A DNA stretch of 64,000 nt from Aralia elata (lineage: Eukaryota > Streptophyta > Magnoliopsida > Apiales > Araliaceae), in assembly GCA_034770075.1 (NCBI GenBank), contig CM068378.1, forward strand, positions 46,838,508 through 46,902,507, given 5' to 3'. Of this stretch, positions 11,535 to 22,483 are shown one piece after another; the stretch's first letter is position 1; each line of letters opens with the position of its first letter. Made by a program: the position numbers and the translations under genes. The notes under the pieces are model-generated. The model was not told where the DNA came from and made no database searches. It saw only the letters and a program-made list of their open reading frames with translations.

Positions 11535-14500
11535 TGTAATGACCACGATTTTCCTAGCATTATTATTGAGGTAAATAATTTAAAATCATGTTATTAAATT
11601 CTCTTGTGTATTGATTTAAACCCATAAATTATTTGGGTAGCTATGTGTGGTTATTTGTTGATTGATTTTATAGTTCGAGCATTATAAACTAGCCTCGTGT
11701 TTATTAAGCAAGCCCAATGAGCTACTTTTGGCTTTGTAGAGGGTTAACATTATTAATTGCACTAAGGGATTCCTAGTAATGGGCTGGTCCGTTTATTTCT
11801 TTTAAACAAGCCCAATCCAAGTTCTTAATGTTGGGTATAGCAAGCTGGTCATCAGCTAAGGACTTAGTAGCCCAGACATGGAGCCACCCGACCACGTGGC
11901 CTTACTGTTGATGGCTGATTTAAAGGTGGCGTGTAAGTACCACTAGCCGTGCTAGGCCAATGGCCTATTCCGTGTGATACGAAGACCCAGCCATGCGAAT
12001 GATAACCTGCCGATTGATGTAACAGAGAGCTAGGGAACTAAACATCGAAGCTCCAAAGAGGTGAGACTTCCTTCCTATTCCAAGCATTTATCTTACCTTG
12101 TCTAGTTAAATTCCCTTCTGATGGAGTCAGTAGGTGTCGAGTCGAGCATAATCAGTTGTAATGGGGGATTGACGTTAATCCCTGAGTCGTAGAGTGCAAT
12201 GCAGGCACTCCATATATATAGGACGGGGTAGTGACTCTAACCCGAGTCGTATTGATGACCCTATCCTTATTATTTAGCAATATCGGAAGGACCGAAGTTG
12301 CCCGATGAGGTTCATCGCCTCACCCTGAACTCTTGGACCTAAGCAACTAGGTTAGGTACCGGTGGCTACCCGACCCCAAACTATAGCATGGTTCCTATAG
12401 CGAGATCTATTATCAAAACCGAAGGCATTGGCCTTTGATTCCGATGGGCTTAGTTCAATATTGAAAACCGAAGGCCCTAGCCGTTTCGCTGTGAGGGCTT
12501 GGTTCAGTCCAAAAGCGATTATGATATAAACGAACCAATAGGTTATTTCCCGAACCTAAATTCTCAATCCCTGATGAGGGACTTTAGTCCGCCATTCGAT
12601 CCCGAAGCCGAAAGGTTTCCCTACGGAGAACCCGAAGTCAAATCACTGGAGGTGACGGGTTATCCGACCCCGGACCCGAACCTTAACTATTTCTCCGAAG
12701 TCATTAAGCGAGTCGAGCATTAGTTCGCCCGATCCCAAAGTAGTTCCCGAACAACGAAAGATCCCGAACTACAAGAGATTTCCAAGGGGGAAATCCGTAG
12801 TCGGACCCGAAGGTGCGGATAGCTGCTAAAGGTCCGGCTCAGTGCTGAACCCGAAGTAGAATCTTTAATTACCAATAAGGCTCGAACCTGACTTTTAAAG
12901 TCGTAACTCTGAAGCCGAAGTCTTAGAATGACGTTGAGGCCCAAACATATGACTTTCCGAAGCCAAACGCAAGATATATCTAATACTGAAGAGGACTCCG
13001 ATGTACGGGCAGTCCCCGAACCACGAGAAGTTCCCGTAGGGGATCCGAAGCCAACATCTTATCCGCAGAGGGTTGGTCAGACCCAAAGATATATCCCTAA
13101 TCCATCAGGGGATTTCGGAAGCGAGTCGTTGAACATAGTGGGTGGTCGCAGATTCCCCCACTTGTCCGACGATGACTCTACCGATAGTACCAAGGTCCTA
13201 CGGATTCGTAGGAGTGGCTTGTAAAACCTCTTATAGGAAAAGAGAGTGCAATGGAGTTCATAAGTACCCCTTAAGTGAGTCTATCCTATTTGTTGTTAAT
13301 GCATAGCTATGACTGATCAGAGTGCATAATTATGATCACTGTAGGATACTCGCAGAACAGAATCATTAAGTAAATTTGTATAAGCAGCAAATCAGGCAAG
13401 CATCTAAACCTTAAGCATTACTTTTATTTTGTACAGACAGGTATATGTTATGCAAGTTCTTAATCTTATACTTCCCACATATTGCACGTTTCTAGTCTCA
13501 CGTTACTTACCCGACCTCGAGATTATAACTATTGCAAGTTCCTGACTATCTTTACATTGAGCAAGTCTGCTATCATATCTTGTGCAAGTTCCTATTACAT
13601 GTTGCCAAATTCTCGAAGTAAGCTCGAGTCTTATTTCTCAAGCATATGCTAGGTGGTTTAATTGCTTTAAGATTATTCCACATCAATAGCACTGTTTTTC
13701 GCACTCAGTGCGTTTGCTGCCATTGTATTGGTAAACAGAGTTCATATTTCAATTCTGATATTCATGAACTATTTAAGAGAAGTCTAAGCCATTGTTCGGT
13801 TAGACACATACATGTTTAGTAAATTTAAAAGCTATCCCAAACCCATAGTTAGGTGCGGATTCTTGGACTGAGATGAACAACCCCATGATGGGGAGTAACC
13901 TACGTATCTGAAAGACGGTACACGAGATGGAGTTAAATGGTATGCATATTCATAAGGTACAAAAGGCTGATCCCCATGCGTACACACTCTATAGTTGGCA
14001 GCCTAAGGGGGGTCAGTCAAGGTGACCGATGCCTCACGTGTATGTTCATAGTCTACTTGAATGTTTGTAGTTAATAATCAATCTTCATTCATTTACCGAT
14101 CATTCATTCTCTTGTTTACGTTATTCACTTTGTTGAATTCGTTACAGTTATTCTTACTATGGAATCATTTGAAATTATTTATCTTCATTCATGATACACC
14201 CCTTGTTCGTTTAACTTGCTGAGCAAACTTGTTGCTCACCCTTGCTATATCATAAAAATATTACAGTTAAGCTCGAGTGCTCGAGCAGAGATAAGGGCAG
14301 GAGAAGATGAAGTTCTAGGCTTCGGATGGACGCGCCATCTATTTTACTGTTTTGTTTGGACTTCGGATTATGTAACCCGAGCGATATTAGTTACTTTTGT
14401 ATGCTTCGGGATGTTTATTTAAGGTTATAGACCTTAGGACCCTTTGTAAACCTTTTTAAATGATCAATATATGATTATTTATTCCGCATTTAGTTGTCAT

Positions 14501-14581
14501 ATATTGATTGAAGGTGATTGAATGTCGTTGATCGTGAGCACCAAGTTCGTGGTATTGGTACCTGAATTTGGGGGTGTCACA
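11535..14581 (+). repeat. Tek1 3' LTR
   Basis: 3,047 bp from TGTAATGACCACG to GGGGGTGTCACA. The last kilobase matches the Tek2 5' LTR read in reverse (for example the blocks around CCCCATGATGGGG and TTGCTGAGCAAACT). A strong splice-donor match, AAAGAG|GTGAGA, lies at 12060/12061, where Tek2 has the same motif. No clear TATA box; GATTTAAAGG near 11920 is a weak candidate. The ORFs inside it are not convincing genes. Confidence 0.9.
12420..13060. repeat. Degenerate CCCGAAG-rich repeat region in Tek1 LTR
   Basis: A heptamer-like motif CCCGAAG / GCCGAAG recurs many times at irregular spacing. The plus frame 12499-12723 is open through it, but its composition (many P and E) follows the repeat. 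The same part of the Tek2 LTR holds a different minisatellite (22319-22462). Confidence 0.7.
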
Positions 14582-15497
14582 AGATTAATGCTGGAAATAG
14601 AAAGGAGGTCTCACCTCTTCGGAGCTTCAGTTGCTAGTTATCTAGCTTTCAGATTCTACTCGCCTCTCCGAACGACAAGGACTTCTCCCAAGATTACTCT
14701 TACCTCTCAACTCACAATATCTCTCTTGTATCAAAACTACAAACTTCATCAAGTTCTTCAAGAGAAATCGGGATCCCTATTTATAGAGGAATCTTTATAC
14801 AATCGCTAGTCGTTGCCCAGGTCTTAGGATCGGTTCTAACTAGATTAACCGCTGGCCACTAAGGATTAGGTGGAAAGATTTACCAACCCCAGCTCTGCCC
14901 AATGCTTTTAGAAATCAAATCTGCCCACATGGGTCTTACTTTTAAACCAAGGCAGTATAGGGTGGCTGTAGGCCATTGGTCTATTTCGGCAAGTTCAGGC
15001 TAAAGGTAATAAACTAATACACTGCATCGGTAATACACATTCAGCCTATGGGGTTAGTTTCTATTTGGGCTAGTCGAGTGGACCCATGTATTACATACAT
15101 CCGGTACCCCCAAATTAGATTTACTAGAAACCTTATAACATTCTTTCCCAAACTACAAGTCCACACGCCAATACTTGGGGTTGGGCCTGTTTAATAACCA
15201 TTGGGCCAGTCCACTATAAACTTTTAGTGAGACTTTAAATTATTAATACCATTATTACCTACACCTCATCGTTAATCACCTATAAGTCCAATGCACTATT
15301 TTGCTTGGGCTTGTTTAAACGATTTACTAGGCTAGCCCATTAATATTTTAAATAACATACATGGACTATTAAATCAATTAACACATAGCCGCACATAGTT
15401 ATCCAAATCATTTATGGATTTAAATCAATGCGCATAAGAATAAAATAAAATTCTTAATTTTATTAATGATGTAGCTTAGAAATTTGCAGTCATTACA
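14582..15497 (-). repeat. Tek2 3' LTR, 5' part only
   Basis: On the minus strand it begins TGTAATGACTGC at 15497 and runs to 14582, where Tek1 begins. About 916 bp, similar to the first part of the Tek1 LTR. It includes the promoter and the start of the transcribed region. Confidence 0.88.
14776..14786 (-). promoter_or_regulatory. TATA box in Tek2 LTR
   Basis: The minus strand reads CTCTATAAATAGGG. About 170 bases downstream (14615/14614) is GAAGAG|GTGAGA, a near-consensus splice donor, so a short first exon is predicted. Confidence 0.7.
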
Positions 15498-15510
15498 TCC
15501 TCCCCCCTTA
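15498..15510 (-). other. Tek2 polypurine tract
   Basis: On the minus strand AAGGGGGGAGGA abuts the LTR start TGTAATG. Confidence 0.9.
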
Positions 15511-15543
15511 TAAGAATTCCGTCCACGGAATTTCAACATAAGG

Positions 15544-17088
15544 TTACTTAAAAGGTTGCGGATAATTCCGCCTCATCTTTTCTTCCAACTCCCACGTAGC
15601 TTCTTCAACTGCGTGGTTTCTCCAGAGTACTTTGACCGAATGAATGATTTTATTCCTTAACGTTTGTTCCTTCCTATCGAGTATCTGGACAAGAATTTCT
15701 TCATATGATAAATCTTTCTTTACTTGAATTAGTTCATAGGATATGATGTGCTTATAGTCAGGTTTGTATGGCCGCAACACTGAGACATGAAACATGTTGT
15801 GAATGTGCTCTAGTTCAGAAGGTAAGGCTACCTCGTACGCCACCTCACCGACTCGCTTTAGAATTTCAAAAGGGCCTATGAACCTAGGGCTCAATTTTCC
15901 CTTCTTCCCAAAATGGATCTTTCCTTTTCAGGGAGATACTTTCAAAAATACAGAACTGCCCACCTCAAAGTCTCGCTTCTGACGATGCAGGTCAGCGTAC
16001 TTCTTCTGTCGATCCTGGGCTGCTACCAGGCGAGCCCTTATTAATCCGATTGTATCTGCGGTTTGCTGTACCATTTTAGGTCCCAGCAGTTTCCGCTCTC
16101 CCACTTCGTTCCAACACAACGGTGTTCGAAAATTTCTCCCATATAGCACTTCGTACGGTGGCATGCCGATACTAGCGTGATAACTATTGTTGTAAGAGAA
16201 CTCTACTAACCGTAAGTGATCATCCCAGCTGCCCTTCCAATCTATCACTACCGCTCTGAGCATGTCCTCCAAGGTCTGAATCGTTCGTTCACTCTGGCCA
16301 TCAGTTTAAGGGTGATACGCAGTACTCAACCTCAACTGTGTCCCCATCTTTTCCTGCAAACTCTTCCAGAAATTTGACGTGAAGCACGGATCTCTATCAG
16401 ACACGATAGATACCGGTACCCCATGTCGCGACACAATCTCCTTCACATAAAGCTTCGCTAACTGCTCAAGATTGTATCGGATCTTAATCGGCAGAAAATG
16501 GGCAGACTTAGTCAATCGATCCACAATCACCTAGATCGCGTCCAAACCTTTTTGAGTCAGTGGAAGTCCTACCACGAAGTCCATCGTGATGTGCTCCCAC
16601 TTCCATTCCGGAATGTCCAGTGATTGTAATAATCCACTTGGTCGCTGGTGTTTTGCTTTAACCCGTTGGCATGTTAAACACCGGCTGACACATTCCGCTA
16701 CTTCCCTCTTCATGTTTAGCCACCAGAAGTGTTGCCGCAAGTCTTGATACATTTTAGTACTCCCGGGGTGGATATAATACCTTGTACTGTGAGCCTCTTG
16801 AAGAATCTCCTCCCTCAATTTAGGCACCATCGGTATCCAGATTCTCCCTTCCAATCTTAGTAGTCTGGTGCTATCAACCTTGTACTCCAACTCCTCACCT
16901 TCGGAAATTCGCTTCCTTATACCATCGCATTCCTCATCCTTCTCTTGAGCCTCCTTTATTTTATCTAATAAGGTCGGGCTCGCTGCTATTGTAAATAATT
17001 TTTCGTCTGACTCCATCGGATATCTCACCTCCAACTCCAGTCGTTCAAATTCTTTCACCAACTCCCCCTGGGTTGTCAACATCACCAA
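15544..17088 (-). pseudogene. Tek2 integrase with C-terminal chromodomain
   Basis: Reading from 17088 downwards: linker, HHCC zinc domain (HPGSTKMYQDLRQHFWW ... CVSRCLTCQ), core with ITMDFVVGLP, SDRDPCF and TDGQSER (D, D, E), C-terminal FIGPFEILKRVGEVAYEVAL, then a chromodomain (QILDRKEQTLRNK ... VKVLWRNHAVEEATWE) ending at 15544. Stops at about 16528 (W to TAG), 16304 (Q to TAA) and 15925 (W to TGA) split it into four open pieces. All three look like C-to-T type changes. Otherwise the frame is intact, so the decay is moderate. Confidence 0.94.
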
Positions 17089-17347
17089 CTTCTCCCTGCT
17101 TTTCTGCTCATGGCATGAGTCACAACATTTGCTTTGCCCGGATAGTAAAGAATCTCACAATCATAATCTTTGATCAATTCCAACCATTGGCGCTGCCTCA
17201 TGTTCAGAGCTCCTTTTGAGTGAAGATATACTTCAGGCTTTTGTGATCTGTGTATATCTCACACTTTTCTTCGTATAAATAATGCCTCCATACCTTCAAG
17301 GCAAAAACCACGGCTGCTAACTCTAGGTCATGAGTCGGATATCCCTT
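17089..17347 (-). pseudogene. Tek2 RNase H
   Basis: Continues directly from RT after a stop at 17345-17347: KGYPTHDLELAAVVFALK, then CEIYTDHKSLKYIFTQKEL, a stop, then RQRQWLELIKDYDCEILYY. It would degrade the RNA strand of RNA-DNA hybrids. A further stop near 17100 separates it from the integrase frame. Confidence 0.9.
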
Positions 17348-18526
17348 CTAATAGTCCTTCAGCGGTCGCGACGCATACGCAATGACCTTGTCGTGCTGCA
17401 TCAATACACAACCAAGGCCTTTGTGCGACGCATCATTGTACACCACAAATCCTCTTGTATCGTCTGGTAAGGCCAGTACAGGTGCTTCACTAAGCCTCTT
17501 CTTCAGTTCCATGAAACTCTCTTCACATAGATCCGTCCAATTGAACTTAACCGTCTTTTTGGTCAGATTAGTTAATGGCGATGCTATCTTCGAAAAATAT
17601 TGAATGAATCTCCGATAGTATCCCGCTAATCCTAAGAAACTTTTGATCTCCGTCGGCGTCTTCGGCTGCTCCCAGCTGATAACTGCCTCCACATTTGCTG
17701 GATCCACCGAAACACCCTCCTTGTCAATGACATGCCCTAGAAATTGCACTTTCTGCAACCAAAATTCGCACTTTGAGAACTTCGTATACAACTTCTCCTT
17801 TCTCAAAGTTCCCAAAACTACTCTCAGATGTTCAGCGTGTTCCTTTTTTGACTTCGAATACACCAGAATGTCATCAATAAACACGACAACAAATTTATCC
17901 AAGTCTTTCTTGAACACTCTATTCATCATGTCCATAAATGCTGCTGGCGCATTTGTAAATCCAAACGACATCACCAGAAACTCATAATGCCCATATCGAG
18001 TCCAGAATGTTGTCTTTGGGATATCCTCCTCCCTCACTTTCAAATAGTGGTAACCAGTCCTCAAATCGATTTTCGAAAAGTATTTCGCTCCCTTCAATTG
18101 ATCAAAGAGATCACCAATCCTAGGCAACAGATACTTGTTCTTAACGGTAACTTTGTTCAACTAGCGATAGTCAATAGAAAGCCTTAACGATCCATCTTTC
18201 TTCTTTACGAACAGAACTGGCGCTCTCCAAGGTGACACGCTGGGTCGGATATAACCCTTATCCAGCAGTTCCTATAATTGAACCATCAATTCCTTCATCT
18301 CCACCGGAGCCATTCGGTATGGTGCTTTGGATATCGACGCGATTCCTGGTACCAACTCGGTCACAAACTCTACTTCTCTATCCGACGGCAAGCCCGATAA
18401 TTCTTCTGGAAAAACGTCGGGGAATTCCCTTACCACAACTATCTGGCCCAGTTCGCCCCCTACTCTTTGAGTATCAACCACATGAGCCAGGTAACCCATG
18501 CAACCTTTCCTTAGCAATCTCTTTGC
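17348..18526 (-). pseudogene. Tek2 reverse transcriptase
   Basis: Open from 18517 to 18272 (linker ending APYRMAPVEMKELMVQL), stop TAG, then the fingers region, stop near 18161 (DYR, stop, LNKVTV), then open for 270 codons from 18160 to 17348. Catalytic block FIDDILVYSK is intact, as are TRYGHYEFLVMSFGFTNAP and FLGHVIDKEGVSVDP. The TAG at 18272-18274 stands where relatives have glutamine and is shared with Tek1. Confidence 0.94.
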
Positions 18527-19144
18527 TTACATCATCGTCAGACAACAAGATTGTCTCGGCGATTTACTACCATAAAATCTGACCTTCAACTTATCTGAAG
18601 TCTTTAGGCATATGCACTTCTTCTGATAATTAATCACCGCTCCGTGATCCGATAACCAGTCCATCCCAAGAATTACATCAAATTCTCCCAAATGAATCGG
18701 CATCAAATTCACGCTAAGCTTAACACCTCTCAAATCAACACAATAGTTCCTATGAACGTAGTCTACGGGAATAATCGCTTGATTGGCTACTTCTACGTTT
18801 ACAAGATTCTTTAGTTTTTCTCGGGGTAAGCCTAATCATTTAGCAAATTCTTCCGAAACAAAAGAGCAGGTAGCACCCGAATCGAATAGCACATAAGCAT
18901 TGATAGTATTGATCGGGATAATACCTGTCACCATGTCCTTCGCCTCCACCGCATCTTGTACAGTCATATTGAATGTGCGTGATGTTGGTCGGTTTGCTTG
19001 ATTCGCGGGTCCCCCAATGGTCAGCTTGTTGTAGTTGTTGTTGCTCCGGTTGCCTCTCCTTTCAGCATGAAGGTGGCAAACCCCGTCTTTTGTTCTTCGG
19101 CCACACAGGCGACCGCGAACACTTTTTCCATCTCTTCTACCCAA
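18527..19144 (-). pseudogene. Tek2 protease
   Basis: Aspartic protease of the retropepsin fold. Active site block YVLFDSGATCSFVSEEFA is near 18900-18840; the C-terminal hallmark FDVILGMDWLSDHGAVI is at about 18690-18640. A stop follows EEFAK near 18836, and the frame ends near 18527. It would cut the polyprotein. The upstream part of this frame (about 19144-19020) is not protease but out-of-frame gag sequence fused by a deletion. Confidence 0.88.
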
Positions 19145-19374
19145 GACTGGGCTGCGATCGGATCTAAGGCTTCCCGGAACTCTGAAGGTCCTACCAACTT
19201 AAAATCCTTGAAACTAGCCAAGTGATGGCCCGACTGCCCAATTATCGACGGGGATCTATTTTGCATTGCCTCTGCCAACATATCGAAAAAAGCTCTCATC
19301 AGGTTTGGTTGACCCCGAGTGTTCTTAACCGACTCATCGACCCTTTGATTTCGTGGTTGTCTCCTTGGCGGCAT
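19021..19374 (-). pseudogene. Tek2 gag remnant with internal deletion
   Basis: Starts MPPRRQPRNQRVDESV at 19374 and shows the gag block FKLVGPSEFREALDPIAAQSWVEEME and FATFMLKGEA. It then jumps directly into the linker before protease (NKLTIGGPANQ). The C-terminal half of capsid and the zinc knuckle are missing, and the junction is out of frame. The sequence just upstream of the ATG on the minus strand is TGGTTGTGGCAG|ATC, a good splice acceptor. Confidence 0.85.
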
Positions 19375-19943
19375 GATCTGCCACAACCAGAACTCACGTT
19401 ATCAATTCATGTTTAAATTCTCATGCAACACTTCATTAGCGTTAGCAAAAGGAACTATGGTATCTATCAAACATATTAGATTTAAAAGAGCAACTGCATT
19501 TATATTCATATACCACTGCTTTAGTACTGCAAGATCTAACATGTGGCATACTTCTATAAATGCTCACGGCATAGCCTATCTACTGCTATCTATCCCCCAA
19601 ATGAATAAAAGTGGGGATGTATTACACCCTACCCCTCTGATTAGTTACAACAGTCGGGGTTTCAATACTATCCCATGCTTACAACAAAGCATAGAGATTT
19701 ACATTGTGTCCCTATCATGAACAAAAGTGGGACCTACTGCATCTAACTTATCACTTTAAAACATATTGGGGTGGGCTGCAACTGCATGACCCGTCTACAC
19801 ATAACCATCTGTCAACCGACACTGAACCAAACGGCTAGGCTGACCCTCCTCGGCGGGGTACCTCTGATCTCTGCCCCTCAGATTCCTAACAACTAGGTCC
19901 AATGCGACGCCTAGTGACTCAATCCGGATTGAGTCACTAATTC
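19375..19943 (-). other. Tek2 spacer between leader ORF and gag
   Basis: No coding frame I can support. It holds short duplicated motifs (GTGACTCAATC and its inverse near 19910-19955). On the minus strand it begins near a possible donor (CAGAG|GTACC near 19865) and ends at the acceptor before gag, so it may be an intron. Confidence 0.5.
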
Positions 19944-20606
19944 CTAGTGACTCAATCTGGCCTGGGCTTCACCCTCGAGCTGATCTACCCTTCTAGCAGA
20001 CCGAACCCATGCTTCTTCTACACGAATCTTGTCTGCTATCTCCCAATTGAATTTGGCCTTCATGGCCTCATGTTCCACCTTCAATCCTGCCAACTCTAAT
20101 TCCATTTGCTCCTTCGCTTCCCTCAGTTCAGTATTTCTAGCCACTAACTGATGAAGCAGTGGCCCTACCTGTTGGGCCAAAATCACAAAACCCTCTAATT
20201 GTTCCTTCAACACTTTCACCTTATCTTCTAACTGGTAGGCTATCTCCTTATATTGATTCTCCAGACTTTAATGAGTCACATTTTGTTCTTCTAGGTCTCG
20301 GACTCTCTCTTCCAGTTCCAAATTCCTATCAGCTAGTTGGTCCAATAGATAAGTCTCTACTGGCACCTCTTTGGCTTCATCTGCATTGTGGCCCTCCTCG
20401 GACTCACCCTCGACATCTTGACTACTCGATCTCATCACCCTGCCCCTAACGGGTCCTTCTACCTCGGCTAGATAGTCCTCACCTTCCTTAGGTTCGGACT
20501 CTACTGGTGCATATGGCTCTATTGGCCCATCTCCTATCAACTGCTTAGTGTCCACGAGTATATTTGTGAACTCCTCATCCATGACCATCTGACTTGGCTC
20601 TCCCAT
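19944..20606 (-). pseudogene. Tek2 leader ORF: acidic N-terminus and coiled coil
   Basis: Two open segments in one frame, 20606-20268 and 20219-19944, separated by one TAA at 20267 and a frame that stays open between them. The total is about 220 codons. The N-terminal 80 residues are acidic (many E, D, G). The rest shows heptad-like patterns rich in L, E, K and Q, for example LADRNLELEERVRDLEEQ and LVARNTELREAKEQMELEL, so a long coiled coil is likely. It lies between the primer site and gag, where chromoviruses normally have only leader. I recognise no family. It could be an extra exon of gag, a separate small protein, or captured host sequence. Confidence 0.6.
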
Positions 20607-20841
20607 CTAGGCCATCCTACAATGCACCAAAAGCTAACATCAGTACACTAATAAAATATATTCATTGATGAAATGAAATGATATTTTATCATGTACAACT
20701 CGACTTTATGAATTTCCACAAATCCATCGCCAAGTACTTACGACTCAATGGATCTCCTTGACCCCTGACCTAACGTACTCAATATGAGTTTAAGACCAAG
20801 GTTACAACCTAGGTTTCGCGATCCTAAAGTTTATAACCTAC
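20607..20841 (-). other. Tek2 leader after the primer site
   Basis: No gene. On the minus strand it ends in GATGGCCTAG directly before the leader ORF ATG, a plausible splice acceptor. Confidence 0.5.
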
Positions 20842-20854
20842 AGCTCTGATACCA
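20842..20854 (-). other. Tek2 primer binding site (tRNA-iMet)
   Basis: The minus strand reads TGGTATCAGAGCT, complementary to initiator methionine tRNA, three bases from the end of the 5' LTR. Confidence 0.93.
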
Positions 20855-20857
20855 ACC

Positions 20858-22483
20858 TGTGACACCCCCAAAATTGGGTACCGATACCTCGAATTTGGTG
20901 CTCACGATAAACATATTCTAATCACCTTAAATCAATATACGACAACTAAATGCGGAATGGATAATCATATATTGATCATTACAAAGGTTTACAAGGTCTA
21001 TAAAATTAAATAAATACATCACCAAGTTCCAAAATAACTATTAGTATTCGTGTTACATAACTGATATCTCAACAATACATTAAAGCAGGTGGCGCGCATA
21101 ACCGAAGCCTAGAACTTCACTTTCTCCTTGCCCTTATCTCTGCTCGAGTACTCGGGCTTAACTATATTATTTTCATGATATAACAAGGGTGAGCAACGAG
21201 TTTGCTCAGCAAGTTTAAAATGAACAAAAGATATACCATGAACGAATGTGAATAATATTAGCCTGATTCAACAATAACAAGAATTGATGGAACAACTTGA
21301 ATGATATAATCAAAGTTCAGATAAGGGTATAAAGATTGATTATTTACTGCCGACAGTCAAAATAGACTATGAACACACACATGAGGCATCAGTCACATTA
21401 ATTGACCCACTTAGGTTATAAACACTAGAGTCTGTACGCGAGGGGATCAATCTCTTCTACCTATGAATATGCATACTATTTAATTATGCTCTGTATCGTC
21501 TTTCAGATACTTAGGTTACTCCCCATCATGGGGTTGTTCATCTTAGTCTAAAAATCCATTCAAACATTAGGTTTGGATAGCTTTCAGTTTACAAATCGTG
21601 CATATGTCTAGCCGAACAAAGGGCTTAGACTTTTGTTAGAATAGTTCATGAATATCAGAACCTTAAATATTAACACAGTTCATCAATGGAATAATAATCA
21701 ACTGCACTATGTGTGAATACCAGTGATATTGATGTGGAATAATTTTAAAACAATTAAACCACTTAGCACATACTTGAGAAATGGAACTCGAGCTTAATTT
21801 ACATTAGGAGATGAATTTCAGAACTAGCTCAATATAGGGATTGAGTAAGAGGGAACTTGCAATAAGAAGCATAAGATCAGAAACTTGCAGTATGTAAAGA
21901 ATATACACAATAGTATGACAGGGATTCGCACAGCATAATAACTAAGTAGAACGAGGTTTTGCACACATCATATAAGGGTGTGAAACATAGGGAACTTGCC
22001 TGATTGCTGTTTAAAAATCACTCTACGATTCTGCTCTTTTAAGTATCCTATAATAATTATAATTACTCTACGATCAATCATAGTTAAGCATCAAGAGTGG
22101 ATTAGTTAGACTTACTCAAAAGACTATCTAATGGTCCATCTAATCACCCTATGGTCTGTTACCCTGTCTTATGGTTCATAGGGCTCCATTACTGTCAGTG
22201 GGGTCACTCTACGAACAATGGTGTGACTCTACGATTGGTTTAGTGAAGCTCTACGATTGGGCAGAGTTGCACAACGATCGTAGAGTTCACTCTATGGTCT
22301 GGTCTAGGATTGGTTAGGTCCACTCTACGATGGCTGGGTGGTACTCTACGGTCGGCAAATTCCATTCTACGATGGCCGAGTGGTACTCTACGGTCAGCAG
22401 AGTCCACTCTACGATGGCCGAGTGGTACTCTACGATCGGCAGAGTCCACTCTACGATTTCGGTATGACTAGGCTGGACGGCTA
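20858..22483 (-). repeat. Tek2 5' LTR, 3' part only
   Basis: Begins TGTGACACCCCC at 20858 on the plus strand, the inverse of the LTR end seen at 14571-14581 in Tek1. About 1,626 bp remain before Cop2 starts. Blocks around 21500-21600 match Tek1 near 13830-13950. The distal part carries a 42-bp minisatellite. Confidence 0.9.
22319..22462. repeat. 42-bp minisatellite in Tek2 LTR
   Basis: Unit starts (TCCACTCTACG, once TCCATTCTACG) fall at 22319, 22361, 22403 and 22445, exactly 42 bp apart, about 3.4 copies. Each unit is two 21-bp halves (ACTCTACGATGG... and ACTCTACGGTCGG...). Looser CTCTACGA copies extend back to about 22060. Confidence 0.92.

Larger units (their letters stand above)
14582..22483 (-). 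mobile_element. Tek2: chromovirus (Ty3/gypsy, Tekay type), minus strand
   Basis: Read leftwards: part of the 5' LTR, primer site, coiled-coil leader ORF, gag remnant, protease, RT, RNase H, integrase with chromodomain, polypurine tract, part of the 3' LTR. Its 3' LTR is cut at 14581/14582 by Tek1 and its 5' LTR at 22483/22484 by Cop2, so both outer ends lie elsewhere. Proteins are 80-90 per cent like Tek1 by eye, so both are one family. Multiple stops make it non-autonomous. Confidence 0.93.

Noticed and set aside
12499..13224. Possible host gene in the Tek1 LTR (74- and 98-codon frames)
   Set aside because: Composition follows the CCCGAAG-like repeat and no conserved domain is visible.
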